Below are positions 16,006 through 23,063 of a stretch of 41,815 bases of DNA, one piece after another. This DNA is from Bacteroidetes bacterium UBA3022 (lineage in GTDB: Bacteria > Bacteroidota > Bacteroidia > Chitinophagales > BACL12). The notes under the pieces are model-generated. The model worked only from the letters and a program-made list of their open reading frames with translations, was not told the DNA's origin and did no database searches. Numbering within the stretch: position 1 is the first letter of the stretch; the number at the start of each line of letters is the position of its first letter. Location of the stretch: contig DDYY01000015.1 of NCBI GenBank assembly GCA_002346225.1, positions 1 through 41,815 on the forward strand, read 5' to 3'. The translations under genes and the position numbers were made by a program.

Positions 16006-16969
16006 AAGGGCATAGCCACTCCGGCATACCGGGGTAGTTCACAATAAATTGAAACAAGCGTTTTCCTTCTTTCCATTTTCCTGCTTCAGTAGGATGGATA
16101 CCGCCTTCATCCGCATCGGAGCGATTCCATGTATAACCTTTACTGTCCCCGATAGCACCGTTGGTCCATAATGTTGGTCCCCAGTCAATGCAAGGGATGT
16201 CCTGGTAGCCGAAGCTGGGCTGTTCAAGAATTTGTTGCTCTATCAGCCATTTTACAGCCCAGGAAGTATAGTATGCTGCAGGTTCGCGAAGGGGTAATGC
16301 CTGTTTATTAGTGATATAACCTCCATAAGCACGGTCCGAAACCCACACCAGGCGCAGGTTGGGAAAATGCTGTTGCAGTAATTGCAATACTTTTCTGTAC
16401 TTCTCCAATTGACTCAGGGCCTGCTGCGGAAATTCCTGATCATATACCTGCATATCGCCGGTGCTGAGCCAGACAAGCTGCACCTGAGCAGCCGAATACC
16501 CCAGCATTGTAATTTGCTCGAGCGCTTTTTCCCAATACCCGGATGGAGTGTCCAGCATGGAATTTATATCCATACCTCCTTGTGCTGCGCTGATGATGCG
16601 CAAAGCAGAACCACTACAGGAATCCTCCCATAGCCGAGCAGCTGCGGTGGTCGTCATCGCTGCGGTGCTGTAGCCAAAGCCTGCGAGTACCACATTGCCG
16701 GAAGTGTCTGGCATGCCGGCGGTATTCAGGGGCTGTAACATGGAGAGCTGTGTAACGATGGCTTGGGTGTGGGAGAGGGGTGGCTCGTTGGTGCCTTCGG
16801 GATAGAGACCTCCCGGAAATCCCTGAAAGGTAGATGTCCCTAAATCGTACAATGGCGTAAATTGATGGCTTTCGGCAGTCTCATGCCTGCAAGCACTCAT
16901 GAGAAGAAGCAGGAACAGCACGGGATTCGGAAACGGTTTAATCACGACCGAGGTAATAGTAAATGCCAC
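15992..16969 (-). CDS. SGNH-hydrolase-like lipoprotein
   Basis: A protein of up to 325 residues with a lipobox (LLLLMSAC), so lipid-anchored. The body matches an SGNH-type pattern: a block-I-like stretch VVLAGFGYSTAAMT, ISAAQGG, AQVQLVWL, PNLRLVWVSDRAYGGY, CIDWGPTLWTNGAIGDS, and the terminal Asp-x-x-His-like block DEGGIHPTEAGKWKEG. Such proteins usually hydrolyse esters such as acetyl groups on glycans. The start is uncertain: the ATG at 16969 overlaps the preceding gene by 32 bases, while a GTG at 16945 (MIKPFPNPVL) gives a more typical lipoprotein leader and overlaps by 8. It is the third gene of a sigma-factor operon, so an envelope role under that sigma factor is inferred. Confidence 0.7.
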   Translation of the reverse strand: MAFTITSVVIKPFPNPVLFLLLLMSACRHETAESHQFTPLYDLGTSTFQGFPGGLYPEGTNEPPLSHTQAIVTQLSMLQPLNTAGMPDTSGNVVLAGFGYSTAAMTTTAAARLWEDSCSGSALRIISAAQGGMDINSMLDTPSGYWEKALEQITMLGYSAAQVQLVWLSTGDMQVYDQEFPQQALSQLEKYRKVLQLLQQHFPNLRLVWVSDRAYGGYITNKQALPLREPAAYYTSWAVKWLIEQQILEQPSFGYQDIPCIDWGPTLWTNGAIGDSKGYTWNRSDADEGGIHPTEAGKWKEGKRLFQFIVNYPGMPEWLCPSTAQ

Positions 16970-18248
16970 CTCTGATACCGGTTGTAAAGCTGTGCTTGGG
17001 GTAATTGCTCAGTGGGTTGTCGAAAGTGCTGAGGTCCTGCGACATCGAGGCTTCCACACCTAAGGATACCATCCAGTTGGGGAATACAAACAGTTCGTAC
17101 TCAGTTCCGGCGAGGAATGACCAGCTGGTAGGTTCAAAAATCACATCATTGGGACTTATCTCGTAACGACGCTCCTGAGGAATCTTATAGGCGCGCAACT
17201 TATTGTATTGTAAACCAGCTATCAGGTTCAGGGAGCCTGGTCGATTGATGGCAGCATGATAGGTTGGTGTTCTGAATTTGAACATCACCGGAAACTGATC
17301 GAAGTAGAGGGAAAGGTTGAGCTGCCTGTCATTGGCCCCTTCTGCAGTATTGATGGCCACTCCCTCTGCTATGTTGTGTGCATATTCAGCCTGAATAGAA
17401 AACCTGTCGTTAATAAAGTAACCCAGTACAAGGCCTTTGGAAGGCAGCAGGCGGAAACTGTTGGTAGCGCCCTCATAATTGCTCAGGATGGCTCTGTTGA
17501 TCAGCATGGTGGTTGCGTTGTATCCGGCAGAGGCACCTGCGTAGAATCCATGCAGACTGTTGTCTGTTTCGTTGATTAGTTCCGTGATACCATCAAAATC
17601 GTGCGCGTAATCGGCATCATCCGCAGCAATTCCCCTGTCTACAGCATAACCGCTTTTGTCATTGCTTTCTCTCGGTACATCTGTTGATGCTATTTCAGTG
17701 GCGCTCTGTGCAAGAATAGTAGTATGGTCATCCGAAGGAGTAGGGGCTTCCGGTAGCTGAAGATGCTCTGATGCAGATTCTTCATAAATAGCAGAAAGAG
17801 GCAGCTCTGCAACGAGAGATACCTCATCTGTGGGCGCTGCCTGTTGCATCTCTGCCACATTCGTTGCTGCTATCGCCTGATCAGACGCTTCTGCACCGCC
17901 AATGAATCCGGGTGCATTTTTATCGGAAGTTATACTTTCAGCTTGATTTGTAAGTTGCTGATTATAAGTATTTTGTGAATTTCTATTCAAGGGTGTTATT
18001 GGGGGGGAGCCAATACCTTCATAGGCTTGCATACCGGGAGATGACTGGAAGAATAGCATACCGGTTAAGGTCAGCAGCAGCACAGCGACTGCGCTCCAAA
18101 GCGCCTTCCTTCTATTTTCGGCAGCAATGGCTTTTCGATCGGTTTCCAGCGTCTGGTGAATACCCTCCCATACTTTATCGGAAGGACTTATTTCCCAGTT
18201 AGAAAGTTGAACTTTAATATGTTCGTTATTGAATTCCTTATTCCCCAC
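16938..18248 (-). CDS. Trans-envelope protein: cytoplasmic N-terminus, inner-membrane anchor, OM beta-barrel (PorT-like)
   Basis: A protein of about 436 residues. Three parts can be seen: a short soluble N-terminus with the pattern WEISPSDKVWEGIHQTL; a single membrane segment near residues 52-70 (LWSAVAVLLLTLTGMLFF); and a low-complexity, Ser/Thr/Pro/acid-rich stretch of about 160 residues. The C-terminal part, about 185 residues, has outer-membrane beta-barrel features (LHGFYAGASAGYN, YFINDRFSIQAEYAH, ending GIYYYLGRD). It lies right after the ECF sigma gene, so the N-terminus is inferred to be an anti-sigma-like or sensor-transducer segment. The start codon is non-ATG: GTG at 18248 is preferred, TTG at 18269 is possible. 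Both overlap the sigma gene stop. Confidence 0.75.
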   Translation of the reverse strand: MGNKEFNNEHIKVQLSNWEISPSDKVWEGIHQTLETDRKAIAAENRRKALWSAVAVLLLTLTGMLFFQSSPGMQAYEGIGSPPITPLNRNSQNTYNQQLTNQAESITSDKNAPGFIGGAEASDQAIAATNVAEMQQAAPTDEVSLVAELPLSAIYEESASEHLQLPEAPTPSDDHTTILAQSATEIASTDVPRESNDKSGYAVDRGIAADDADYAHDFDGITELINETDNSLHGFYAGASAGYNATTMLINRAILSNYEGATNSFRLLPSKGLVLGYFINDRFSIQAEYAHNIAEGVAINTAEGANDRQLNLSLYFDQFPVMFKFRTPTYHAAINRPGSLNLIAGLQYNKLRAYKIPQERRYEISPNDVIFEPTSWSFLAGTEYELFVFPNWMVSLGVEASMSQDLSTFDNPLSNYPKHSFTTGIRGGIYYYLGRD

Positions 18249-18816
18249 TTGCTTTCTTGTAGTGACCAAAGTGCTTGGTTACTTCTTCCATTAGAATGTA
18301 CCGTGCTCGTGCCAACTGACTCTTAGACGTTCCTTCGCTTATGTTTAGTTGCTTCGCGATTTCTTTATGTGAAAATCCTTCTACAACATACATATTGAAA
18401 ACGGTTCTGTAGCCGGGCGACAACTTGTTGATAATCTCCATAATATCTTCCACGGCCAGTTTGTTCAACACGTGGTCGTATGAGATATCATATTGACTAT
18501 CAGTAGCTTCTAAAAGGGGGTAAAGGTGATTTTTTCTTCTGTATGCTTCAATGGCAGTATTGACCATGATTCTTCTGAGCCATCCTTCGAAAGATCCGTC
18601 AAATCTGAATTTTTCCAGATTTCTGAATGTCTTTACGAATCCTTCCTGAAGAATATCCTCGGCTGCAGGTATATCGTTGGCGTAACGCGCGCAAATACCC
18701 AGCATTTTGGAAGCATATTTGTCGTAAAGTGCTTTTTGAGCTTGTCTGTTGCCTTTAATGCACTCTTTGACCAAAAGCTCATCTCCGGAATTACGGTCAA
18801 CTGTTTTGGTGAGCAT
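18238..18816 (-). CDS. ECF-type RNA polymerase sigma factor
   Basis: A 192-residue sigma-70 family protein with region 2 (about 25-95: ALYDKYASKMLGICARY, AAEDILQEGFVKTFRNL, FEGWLRRIMVNTAIEAYRRK) and region 4 (about 128-180: LSPGYRTVFNMYVVEGFSHKEIAKQLNISEGTSKSQLARAR). It lacks regions 1 and 3, as extracytoplasmic-function sigma factors do. Its stop overlaps the start of the trans-envelope protein gene, which is the typical layout for a sigma factor and its membrane regulator. Target promoters are not visible in the window. Confidence 0.94.
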   Translation of the reverse strand: MLTKTVDRNSGDELLVKECIKGNRQAQKALYDKYASKMLGICARYANDIPAAEDILQEGFVKTFRNLEKFRFDGSFEGWLRRIMVNTAIEAYRRKNHLYPLLEATDSQYDISYDHVLNKLAVEDIMEIINKLSPGYRTVFNMYVVEGFSHKEIAKQLNISEGTSKSQLARARYILMEEVTKHFGHYKKASGE

Positions 18817-18871
18817 AGAACTTGTTGAGGGTTAAAATTAAGCTGTTCTAGGACTAAAAATAATGATTAAT

Positions 18872-19456
18872 TCACAATTTGTAGGTGGTCTCCAAAAAAG
18901 TGACCAGTTTTTGAAAAGCAAGGGCTCTGTGGCTGATAACCTGCTTGACGGAAGGCTCCATTTCCGCAAAGGTGATTTCATATCCTGTTGGTAAAAAAAC
19001 AGGATCATAGCCAAAACCGCCTTCACCGGTAGGTTGCTGTGTGATAGTACCATTGATAATCCCTGTAAACTGCTCCAGAGCGGTATCAGTCACGAGCGTG
19101 AACACGGTTTTGAATCGCGCGCGACGATCGGTTATGCCATTCAGTTCGAAAAGCAGATGGGCTATATTGTCGGCAGCTACTCCTGTGCCGGCATAGCGGG
19201 CGGAATACACACCGGGTGCTCCGTTCAGGGCAGCCACTTCAAGTCCGGTATCTTCTGCGAAACACGGATAGCCATACTTCTCCCGCACGTACACCGCTTT
19301 TTCCATGGAATTCTCTTCAATGGTGGCATGGGTTTCCGGCAATTCTTCCAGGCAGCCGATATCTTTCAAACTGAGTACCTTCAGTTGCGGAGGCAGGACC
19401 GCCTGAATTTCTTTTTGCTTGTTCTTGTTGTTAGTGGCAAAGACTAGTTCAATCAT
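18872..19456 (-). CDS. rdgB: Non-canonical purine NTP pyrophosphatase (RdgB/HAM1)
   Basis: A 194-residue house-cleaning enzyme that hydrolyses dITP, ITP and XTP to monophosphates and keeps deaminated purines out of nucleic acids. Family motifs are FATNNKNKQKEI, the acidic site FAEDTGLEVAALNGAPGVYSARYAG, the strand RARFKTVFTLV, and GGFGYDPVFLP. The motif SHRALAFQKL lies near the end. The start ATG overlaps the TGA of the upstream unknown gene by four bases (ATGA), pointing to translational coupling. The reading frame has normal length for the family. Confidence 0.96.
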   Translation of the reverse strand: MIELVFATNNKNKQKEIQAVLPPQLKVLSLKDIGCLEELPETHATIEENSMEKAVYVREKYGYPCFAEDTGLEVAALNGAPGVYSARYAGTGVAADNIAHLLFELNGITDRRARFKTVFTLVTDTALEQFTGIINGTITQQPTGEGGFGYDPVFLPTGYEITFAEMEPSVKQVISHRALAFQKLVTFLETTYKL

Positions 19457-19929
19457 AGGGACAACATTTGCTTCACTTTTTTCCAGTATTGGGATTTTAA
19501 AGGCTGGTCATTTTGTAATGCCTCAAAGGAAGGACATGCCATCCAGGTGCTTTCTTCGATTGTTCGGGGTACCAGCGACGATAGCTTTTCCGGGCATCCC
19601 AATAGGTGTCCGTCTATGCCATGCAGCAAAACAAACTGTGGCTTTTGGGGCCAGTTGGCCCAGTCTTTTTCTACCGGAGTCAGTTGCGCTATGTCCAATT
19701 GCAACGGTGGGTAATCAGTAAAAGGCAGGGCTGCTGCGAGTTTACCTACCATGTCCTGCAAGGCGGTATGGTCGCTTGTTCCGGATGAATCAAAACAAAG
19801 ATAAATCGGCGATAAAGGGTGGCCTTTCGCATTTTTGAAGTCAACTTTTTGCTCCGATTTTGTTAATTTTGCTGAGCTATTTATCAGATACAACTGTATT
19901 GATAGAAGAGCTTCCTCGAACCGAATCAT
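19453..19929 (-). CDS. Unknown protein coupled to rdgB
   Basis: A 158-residue soluble protein with no signal peptide and no membrane segment. Visible elements are AKGHPLSPIYLCFDSSGTSDH, the Leu/Asp/Trp-rich centre DYPPLQLDIAQLTPVEKDWANWPQKPQFVLLHG, and a Lys-rich end. It ends four bases inside the rdgB start, so translation is probably coupled. I do not recognise a family. The coding reading is supported by the ATGA overlap, the normal start, and an intact 158-codon frame. It is a candidate for the first gene of an rdgB operon of this lineage. Confidence 0.65.
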   Translation of the reverse strand: MIRFEEALLSIQLYLINSSAKLTKSEQKVDFKNAKGHPLSPIYLCFDSSGTSDHTALQDMVGKLAAALPFTDYPPLQLDIAQLTPVEKDWANWPQKPQFVLLHGIDGHLLGCPEKLSSLVPRTIEESTWMACPSFEALQNDQPLKSQYWKKVKQMLSL

Positions 19930-19994
19930 GATTCCTTAACTATTTGATTCGGCAGTAAATTAAACCATTAGTAAGCAGTTGTAAAAAGGGAGAT

Positions 19995-21071
19995 ATGAAC
20001 GTTATAGAAAAATCTTTTAAAATCGATGTGCAACCCATTGCACAAACCAGGCTGACGGAGCTGGACTATGAAAACATTCCTTTCGGAAGGATTTTCACGG
20101 ACCACATGTTTATTGCAGAATATAAAAATGGCGAATGGAAGAATGCGCGGATACAGCCTTTCGGTCACATTCCTATGCATCCATCCTCCTCGGTGCTGCA
20201 TTATGGACAGGGAGTATTTGAAGGGATGAAGGCATTTAAAGATGAGCAGGGGAATGCCCGCTTGTTCAGACCATTGAAGAACTGGGAAAGACTCAATGCT
20301 TCCGCCCAAAGGATGGCCATGCCCACAATTCCCGAAGAACTATTCATGGATGCGTTGACAACGCTGGTGCGTATGGATAGCAACTGGATACCTGATACGG
20401 AAGAAGGCGCGCTGTACATCCGGCCATTCATGTTTGCCAATGATGAATTCGTGGGCATAAAACCTGCCGACGATTTCGTTTTCATGATTTTTTGCTGCCC
20501 TGTATCGAAGTACTACCAGAAACCGGTTAGGGTCACCATGTCGGATGAATACGTACGGGCATTCAGAGGAGGCACCGGCCACGTGAAGGCCATGGGCAAT
20601 TATGGTGCAGTTATGGAACCGCTCCGGAAAGCCAGACTGGATGGATACGATCAGATTCTGTGGCTCGATGGCTACGAGTTCAAACGCATACAGGAAATTG
20701 GCACCATGAATGTCTTTGTCGTTATTGACGATAAAGTGCTTACACCTTCCCTGGAAGAAAAAGCCATCTTACCGGGTATAACACGCGACAGCTGTATCAC
20801 GCTGCTGCGGGATAACGGATATACCGTAGAAGAGCGGGATATCACTGTAGATGAAATCATTGCTGCAGCATCCTCCGGAAGGTTGACAGATGCATTTGGC
20901 ACAGGCACGGCGGCAACAGTAGCACCTATTGGCGAGATTGGCTATAAGGGCCAGCACTATATGCTGCCATCTATTGACAACAGACCGGTTTCCATATGGC
21001 TAAAGGATGAAATGCGAAATATACGCAAAGGGCACAGACCCGATACTTACAATTGGTTGTATCAGGTATAA
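19995..21071 (+). CDS. ilvE: Branched-chain amino acid aminotransferase
   Basis: A 358-residue class IV PLP aminotransferase that interconverts Leu, Ile and Val with their 2-oxo acids, using 2-oxoglutarate. Landmarks are HYGQGVFEGMKAF, RPLKNWERLNASAQRMAMP, the PLP lysine Lys198 in GTGHVKAMGNYG, and the C-terminal GTGTAATVAPIGEI. The last part matches the long branched-chain (BCAT-II-like) form by length. It is a single-gene unit with a two-way terminator just after the stop. No regulatory leader was recognised. Confidence 0.95.
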   Translation: MNVIEKSFKIDVQPIAQTRLTELDYENIPFGRIFTDHMFIAEYKNGEWKNARIQPFGHIPMHPSSSVLHYGQGVFEGMKAFKDEQGNARLFRPLKNWERLNASAQRMAMPTIPEELFMDALTTLVRMDSNWIPDTEEGALYIRPFMFANDEFVGIKPADDFVFMIFCCPVSKYYQKPVRVTMSDEYVRAFRGGTGHVKAMGNYGAVMEPLRKARLDGYDQILWLDGYEFKRIQEIGTMNVFVVIDDKVLTPSLEEKAILPGITRDSCITLLRDNGYTVEERDITVDEIIAAASSGRLTDAFGTGTAATVAPIGEIGYKGQHYMLPSIDNRPVSIWLKDEMRNIRKGHRPDTYNWLYQV

Positions 21072-21076
21072 TCATA

Positions 21077-21105
21077 AAAAAAGCCGCTTAACAAGCGGCT
21101 TTTTC
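21077..21105. terminator. Bidirectional terminator between ilvE and the CBS gene
   Basis: AAAAAGCCGCTT and AAGCGGCTTTTT form a 12-pair stem with a very short loop and flanking A/T runs. It lies between two convergent genes. Confidence 0.88.
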
Positions 21106-21107
21106 TT

Positions 21108-21530
21108 TTAATGGGTTAAATCCCATTCGTACACCCGTACAATGTCTTTATTGGTAATGATGCCTTTGATGAGGCCGTTTTCTACCACTGGAAGTGCCTG
21201 GAAATTTCCTTCGCTCAGAATAGCGAGAATTTCTACTAAGGAATTGTCGGGTGCCACGCTTACAGGATTATGAGTCATCGTCTCCTCGAGGTTGAACCGC
21301 TCATTGAGCGTAGCTTCGGTGAAGGAAGCGCCATCTGTGATAGCGTTCTCTACAAACTTTAGCATATCGTTGATGCTGATGATGCCCAGCAGCTTGTCAT
21401 CGAAAGTGATGGGTAGGTGCTGAATTTTATACCGCGTGAAGAAATCCATTAATTGACTGAAATTATTGTGGAGATTGCCAACAATAATCTTTTCAGTCAT
21501 AATTCCTGATGCAAGTATTTTTTTGGTCAT
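21108..21530 (-). CDS. Two-CBS-domain protein
   Basis: About 140 residues, made of two CBS domains and nothing else. The first spans about residues 6-63 (IMTEKIIVGNLHNNFSQL, HLPITFDDKLLGIISINDML) and the second about 84-136 (TMTHNPVSVAPDNSL, FQALPVVENGLIKGIITNKDIV). CBS pairs bind adenosyl nucleotides such as AMP or ATP and usually regulate a partner; here the partner is unknown. The start is set at the ATG at 21530 (MTKKILASG). A TTG at 21548 would also be in frame but lies inside the promoter element. The gene is monocistronic. Confidence 0.88.
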   Translation of the reverse strand: MTKKILASGIMTEKIIVGNLHNNFSQLMDFFTRYKIQHLPITFDDKLLGIISINDMLKFVENAITDGASFTEATLNERFNLEETMTHNPVSVAPDNSLVEILAILSEGNFQALPVVENGLIKGIITNKDIVRVYEWDLTH

Positions 21531-21545
21531 GAATAATATTTGACG

Positions 21546-21553
21546 CAAATATA
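21546..21553 (-). promoter_or_regulatory. Putative CBS gene promoter -7 element
   Basis: The minus strand reads TATATTTG, a perfect TAnnTTTG match, 15 bases before the ATG at 21530. No clear TTG partner was found at 17-21 bases, so the assignment is partial. It supports 21530 over the upstream TTG as the start. Confidence 0.5.
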
Positions 21554-21599
21554 ATCAGACAATACCGGCTTGTAGGTCATAAATAAGTGATTTACGTCA

Positions 21600-22994
21600 T
21601 CATCTATTGTAAGTAAAAGCAAAAAGCTTCCTGAACAAGGACGTTTTTTTGCCGGAATAAGGTGGATAGCGCAAGGACAGGTCTGGAAAGAACCGCTTAT
21701 GGTAAACACTGATATGGTGAGAAAAAATGTCGAAAGTGGCTTTTCCCTGGTATTTCCCAAAGCCACTTTGTCCTTTGCCGCCTACCGGCATGAAGATATC
21801 GCCAAAATGAACTACTGCGTCGTTGATGACAAAATCGCCACAGCTTATTTCACGCATCAGTCTTGTAGCCAGCGCATCATTGTTGCTGAACAGATAGGCC
21901 ACAAGCGGCGTAGGATGCTGACGGATGGTGGCCAATGCCTCCTCCATATCATCGTAGGGAACCAGCAACATTACAGGACCAAAGATTTCCTGCTCCCAGA
22001 TGGCGGCTTTCGGGTCAGAGCAGGTAACAACCGTCGGCTCCAGGTAGAGGTCCTCTTTATCGGCGCTACCGCCATGCACTATTTGGCAATCCTTGAGCAA
22101 ACCTACTAATCGCTCCCAGTGTCCCTCATGGATAATCCGTCCGTAGCTGCCGGATAACTGAGGATCAGATCCATAGCATTTTTTTATATTTCGGATTATC
22201 GCGTCGGTCAGTGGCTGTTCCATGCTCCTTGGAACAAAAATGTAGTCCGGGCTTACGCAAGTTTGTCCGGCATTGGTGAATTTCCCCCATACCAATCTGG
22301 CGGCAGTGATTTCCAGATGCATATTGGTATCGACAATGCAAGGGTTTTTTCCGCCCAGCTCGAGTGCAACAGGGGTGAGGTTTTGTGCTGCTGCACTGTA
22401 AACTTTGCGACCCACTTCCGAACTCCCGGTAAAGAAAATAAAATCGAAAGGTTGCTCTACCAGCGCTGCGGCACCTTTCGCATCGGTTGAAACAACCTTG
22501 CAATATTCCTCCCTGAAATGCTTGTTGATGATGTCTTCCAGAATGCGGGAAACGGCTGGTGCAGCTTCTGATGGTTTTATAACAACGGTATTGCCGGCTG
22601 CCATTGCTCCAATGGCAGGTCGAAGCGCCAGCATAAAGGGGTAGTTCCAGGGTGCAATAATCAGGGTGTTGCCATGTGGCACAGCAAGGGTGTAAGATTT
22701 TGCCCTGAAATGAATGAGGGGGGTAGGCAGACTTTCCGGTGCCATCCATGAGCGCAAATGCCGAAGGTGGTAGCGCAATTCCTCCATAACCACTCCGATT
22801 TCGGTGGCGTAAGCTTCCATCGGCGACTTGCGGAGGTCTTGCATCAAAGCTGCTGCAATGGCAGCTTCATGGGCTTGTACCAATTCAAGCAGCCGCCGCA
22901 ATTGCTGCTTTCTAAAATCGTAATTCCTGGTAGCGCCTGTTTGAAAATATGCCTGCTGTCGGGTTACCAGTTGCTGCAATAACGTTGATTCCAT
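21600..22994 (-). CDS. Aldehyde dehydrogenase
   Basis: A 464-residue soluble aldehyde dehydrogenase that oxidises an aldehyde to an acid with NAD(P)+. The catalytic residues can be placed: Cys246 (AGQTCVSPDY), Glu212 (LELGGKNP) and Asn117 (APWNYPF). The coenzyme loop is FFTGSSEVGRKV (188-199). The short length and C-terminus (MPVGGKGQSGFGKYQGKATFDIFSH) fit the class 3 type of fatty or medium-chain aldehyde dehydrogenases, but the substrate is not determined by this. It reads divergently from the TonB receptor gene, sharing a 69-base intergenic stretch that holds the receptor promoter. Confidence 0.93.
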   Translation of the reverse strand: MESTLLQQLVTRQQAYFQTGATRNYDFRKQQLRRLLELVQAHEAAIAAALMQDLRKSPMEAYATEIGVVMEELRYHLRHLRSWMAPESLPTPLIHFRAKSYTLAVPHGNTLIIAPWNYPFMLALRPAIGAMAAGNTVVIKPSEAAPAVSRILEDIINKHFREEYCKVVSTDAKGAAALVEQPFDFIFFTGSSEVGRKVYSAAAQNLTPVALELGGKNPCIVDTNMHLEITAARLVWGKFTNAGQTCVSPDYIFVPRSMEQPLTDAIIRNIKKCYGSDPQLSGSYGRIIHEGHWERLVGLLKDCQIVHGGSADKEDLYLEPTVVTCSDPKAAIWEQEIFGPVMLLVPYDDMEEALATIRQHPTPLVAYLFSNNDALATRLMREISCGDFVINDAVVHFGDIFMPVGGKGQSGFGKYQGKATFDIFSHHISVYHKRFFPDLSLRYPPYSGKKTSLFRKLFAFTYNR

Positions 22995-23021
22995 TCCTAT
23001 ACTTAACTTGGTGGTTAAGAC

Positions 23022-23051
23022 TTGACTGAGTTGTCTTATTGTTTATCTTTG
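23022..23051 (+). promoter_or_regulatory. Promoter of the TonB-dependent receptor gene
   Basis: TTG at 23022-23024, an exact 19-base spacer, then TATCTTTG at 23044-23051. This is a full match to the Bacteroidota housekeeping promoter pattern. The ATG at 23064 follows after about 8 transcribed bases. It also rules out the TTG at 23022 as a start codon. Confidence 0.65.
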
Positions 23052-23063
23052 ATTGATTCAATC

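Noticed and set aside
18001..18007. Run of seven G on the plus strand inside the trans-envelope protein gene, as a phase-variation tract
   Set aside because: It is short and single, encodes a normal Gly-Ser-Pro-Pro stretch, and there is no evidence of length variation.
22165..22749. 194-codon minus-strand open frame inside the aldehyde dehydrogenase
   Set aside because: It is another frame of a gene with a full set of catalytic residues, and its protein looks random.
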